A DNA stretch of 5,822 bases, taken from an uncultured bacterium (lineage in GTDB: Bacteria; Actinomycetota; Coriobacteriia; Coriobacteriales; Coriobacteriaceae). Location of the stretch: positions 1 through 5,822 of the forward strand of contig CAJMRP010000123.1 of the NCBI GenBank assembly GCA_905215765.1. The letters run 5' to 3'. Below, piece after piece: positions 3,795-5,822 of this stretch (position 1 is its first letter; each line of letters starts with the position of its first letter). The translations under genes were made by a program, and so were the position numbers. Under the pieces are notes generated by a model, which saw only the letters and a list, made by a program, of their open reading frames with translations, ran no database searches and was not told the DNA's origin.

Positions 3795-5822
3795 GTGGCA
3801 AAAAAGCCTCAGCACGCTCAGAACAGCCAACGCGGACAGCAGGGCAAACAGGGCCAGCAGCAAAAGCGCGGCGGCAAGGCGCAGGCCACGGTCGCCCGCA
3901 CCAAGCATTCCCAAGCGGCGCCCGTCCGTCCTTGGCGTCCAGGCCGCGATAAGTTCCTCCCCGTCAGCCGCGCCGACATGGATGCGCGCGGCTGGGACCA
4001 GTGCGACTTCGTCTATATCTGCGGTGATGCCTACGTGGACCATCCGAGCTTTGGCATGGCTATCATCAGCCGCGTACTCGACGCGCACGGTTACAAAGTG
4101 GGCATCATCTGCCAGCCCGACTGGACCGACCCCGCCAGCATCACTGCGCTCGGCGAGCCGCGCCTGGGGTTTCTCGTCAGTGCCGGCAACATGGACTCCA
4201 TGGTCAACCACTATTCGGTGACCAAGCACCGCCGCCACACCGACGCCTATACCCCCGGCGGCGAGGAAGGTCACCGCCCCAACCGTGCCGTCACGGTCTA
4301 CGGCAATCTCATCCGTCAGACGTTCAAGGACGCCCCCATCATCATCGGCGGCATCGAGGCAAGCCTGCGCCGACTGGCCCACTACGACTACTGGCAGGAT
4401 AAGCTCAAGCGCTCGGTGCTGCTCGACTCGGGCGCCGACATCCTCATCTACGGCATGGGCGAGCACGCGATTGTCGAGATCGCCGACGCGCTCGACGCGG
4501 GGCTGCCCGTCGATCAGATCACCTATATCAACGGCACCGTCTACCGCACCAGCTCGCTCGACGAGGTCTACGACTACGACTTGCTGCCCAGCTGGGACGA
4601 CCTTGCCGCCGACAAGCTCAATTACGCGCGCAGCTTTAACGTACAGCAGCAGAACATGGACCCCATCACCGGGCATCGTCTGGTAGAGCCCTACCCCAAC
4701 AGCGTCTATGTGGTGCAGAACCCACCGTCGGCCACGCTCACCACCGACGAGATGGACGAGGTGGCCGAACTCCCCTACGCACGCGACTGGCATCCCGACT
4801 ACGACGCGGCAGGCGGCGTGCCAGCCTTTGCCGAGATCAAGTTTTCCATTAGCTCCAACCGCGGTTGTTTTGGCGAGTGTTCGTTTTGCGCCCTCACCTT
4901 CCACCAGGGCCGCGTGTTGCAGATGCGCAGCCACGACTCGATCATGAGCGAGGCCGAGCTGCTCACACGCGATCCCGAGTTTAAGGGCTACATCAACGAC
5001 GTAGGCGGACCGACGGCCAACTTTAGCCGTCCCGCCTGCGACAAGCAGCTCAAGCACGGCGTGTGCAAGAACAAGCGCTGCCTATGGCCGAGCGTGTGCA
5101 AGAACATGGTGGTCGACGAGAGCGGCTACACGCAGCTGCTGCGCGACCTACGCCAGCTGCCGGGCGTCAAGAAGGTCTTCGTCCGCAGCGGCATCCGTTT
5201 TGACTACACTATGGCCGATGCCTCGGACGAGTTTTTGCGCGAGCTGCTGGAGCACCATGTCTCGGGCCAGCTACGCGTGGCGCCCGAGCATGTGAGCGAC
5301 GCGGTGCTCTCCGTGATGGGCAAGCCGAGCCGCGCCGTCTACGATGCGTTCTGTCGCAAATTTGAGCGCCTGAACCGCGAGTACGGACTCAAGCAGTACG
5401 TGGTGCCGTATCTGATCTCGAGCCACCCCGGCTCGACGATGAAGGAAGCCGTGGACCTTGCCGAGGCCGTGCGCGACATGGGCTACATTCCCGAGCAGGT
5501 GCAGGACTTCTACCCTACGCCGTCCACCATGTCGACCTGCATGTACTACACCGGCGTGGACCCGCGCACCATGGAGCCGATCTACGTGGCGCGCGACCCG
5601 CACGAGAAGGCTATGCAACGCGCGCTCATCCAGTATCGCAAGCCCGAGAACTACAAGCTGGTACGTGAGGCGCTGGAGAAGGCCGGCCGCCGCGATCTGA
5701 TCGGCTACACCAAGCATTGCCTGATCCGTCCCGTGCCGCCGCGACCGGGCGAGACGTCTGCTGGCGGCGGACATGGCGCCGGCAATAAGGGCGGCAAGGC
5801 CCACGGTGGCGCTGGCGGCGCC
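3795..5822 (+). CDS. ygiQ: YgiQ-type (UPF0313) radical SAM protein, 3' end beyond the window
   Basis: Cytoplasmic iron-sulfur enzyme of the radical SAM superfamily; the reaction of YgiQ is not established. 676 codons are open to the right edge. Residues 1-45 are a Gln/Gly/Lys-rich, probably disordered extension. The conserved N-terminal domain follows: FLPVSRADM (54-62), GDAYVDHPSFGMAI (77-90), GNMDSM (131-136), GGIEASLRRLAHYDYW (185-200). The radical SAM cluster is CxxxCxxC at C358, C362 and C365; then NDVGGPTANF (401-410) and a second cysteine set C415, C424, C429, C435 typical of this family. VRSGIRFDY (463-471), RVAPEH (494-499), ISSHPGST (541-548) and FYPTPSTMSTCMYYTG (572-587) complete the core. 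From residue about 652 a Gly-rich tail begins, so little is probably missing. GTG is the start: it has a strong ribosome binding site, the next in-frame ATG (residue 62) would remove conserved FLPVSR, and no upstream ATG, GTG or TTG fits. Compared with the E. coli protein (739 aa, from memory), the linker before the cluster is shorter. Confidence 0.96.
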   Translation, partial: MAKKPQHAQNSQRGQQGKQGQQQKRGGKAQATVARTKHSQAAPVRPWRPGRDKFLPVSRADMDARGWDQCDFVYICGDAYVDHPSFGMAIISRVLDAHGYKVGIICQPDWTDPASITALGEPRLGFLVSAGNMDSMVNHYSVTKHRRHTDAYTPGGEEGHRPNRAVTVYGNLIRQTFKDAPIIIGGIEASLRRLAHYDYWQDKLKRSVLLDSGADILIYGMGEHAIVEIADALDAGLPVDQITYINGTVYRTSSLDEVYDYDLLPSWDDLAADKLNYARSFNVQQQNMDPITGHRLVEPYPNSVYVVQNPPSATLTTDEMDEVAELPYARDWHPDYDAAGGVPAFAEIKFSISSNRGCFGECSFCALTFHQGRVLQMRSHDSIMSEAELLTRDPEFKGYINDVGGPTANFSRPACDKQLKHGVCKNKRCLWPSVCKNMVVDESGYTQLLRDLRQLPGVKKVFVRSGIRFDYTMADASDEFLRELLEHHVSGQLRVAPEHVSDAVLSVMGKPSRAVYDAFCRKFERLNREYGLKQYVVPYLISSHPGSTMKEAVDLAEAVRDMGYIPEQVQDFYPTPSTMSTCMYYTGVDPRTMEPIYVARDPHEKAMQRALIQYRKPENYKLVREALEKAGRRDLIGYTKHCLIRPVPPRPGETSAGGGHGAGNKGGKAHGGAGGA

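Noticed and set aside
3507..5057. A 516-codon minus-strand reading frame opposite ygiQ
   Set aside because: It is rich in Val, Ala, Gly, His and Arg repeats typical of the antisense of GC-rich coding DNA, has no family motifs, and lies opposite an unmistakable YgiQ gene. It also overlaps the start of the DUF1275 gene.
5271..5804. A 177-codon minus-strand frame opposite the 3' part of ygiQ
   Set aside because: It lies opposite conserved YgiQ motifs and has the Leu/Val/His/Arg-rich composition of an antisense shadow.
1..5822. tRNA, rRNA, CRISPR arrays, insertion sequences, phage or defence genes
   Set aside because: I saw no cloverleaf-like segments, no regularly spaced repeats, no transposase or integrase motifs and no toxin-antitoxin pair; the coding space is filled by ordinary chromosomal genes.

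Overview
The window looks like chromosomal DNA from a high-GC gut actinobacterium of the class Coriobacteriia, most likely Collinsella or a close relative. This rests on GC-rich codon use (G/C-ending codons dominate from about position 340 to the end), long spurious antisense reading frames typical of such DNA, strong AGGAGG-type ribosome binding sites, and the gene content. The genus is an inference; no rRNA or other marker is present.

Layout, left to right. (1) Positions 1-848, minus strand: an M42-family metallo-aminopeptidase cut off by the left edge. Its 3' part (about 1-330) has clearly lower GC and different codon use from its 5' part, the most suspicious feature of the window. (2) 849-931: a short spacer with a perfect 10-bp inverted repeat. 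(3) 932-1372, minus: a small single-pass, membrane-anchored protein of unknown function. (4) 1427-1463: an intrinsic terminator for the next gene. (5) 1493-2659, minus: fucO, an iron-dependent lactaldehyde reductase / 1,2-propanediol dehydrogenase. (6) 2660-2824: fucO control region, with a pair of inverted AACGCTTT elements, followed by the terminator of the next gene. (7) 2825-3541, minus: a six-helix DUF1275 (YoaK-type) membrane protein. (8) 3542-3794: a divergent intergenic region with a perfect 12-bp inverted repeat next to a good -10 box. (9) 3795-5822, plus: a YgiQ-type (UPF0313) radical SAM protein starting at GTG and cut off by the right edge.

The genes do not form one operon. Terminators separate fucO from both neighbours, and ygiQ is divergent. 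No phage, transposon, CRISPR, toxin-antitoxin or defence genes are visible, and I see no new multi-gene system. What deserves a second look is the composition break in the peptidase gene and three palindromic intergenic elements that look regulatory.
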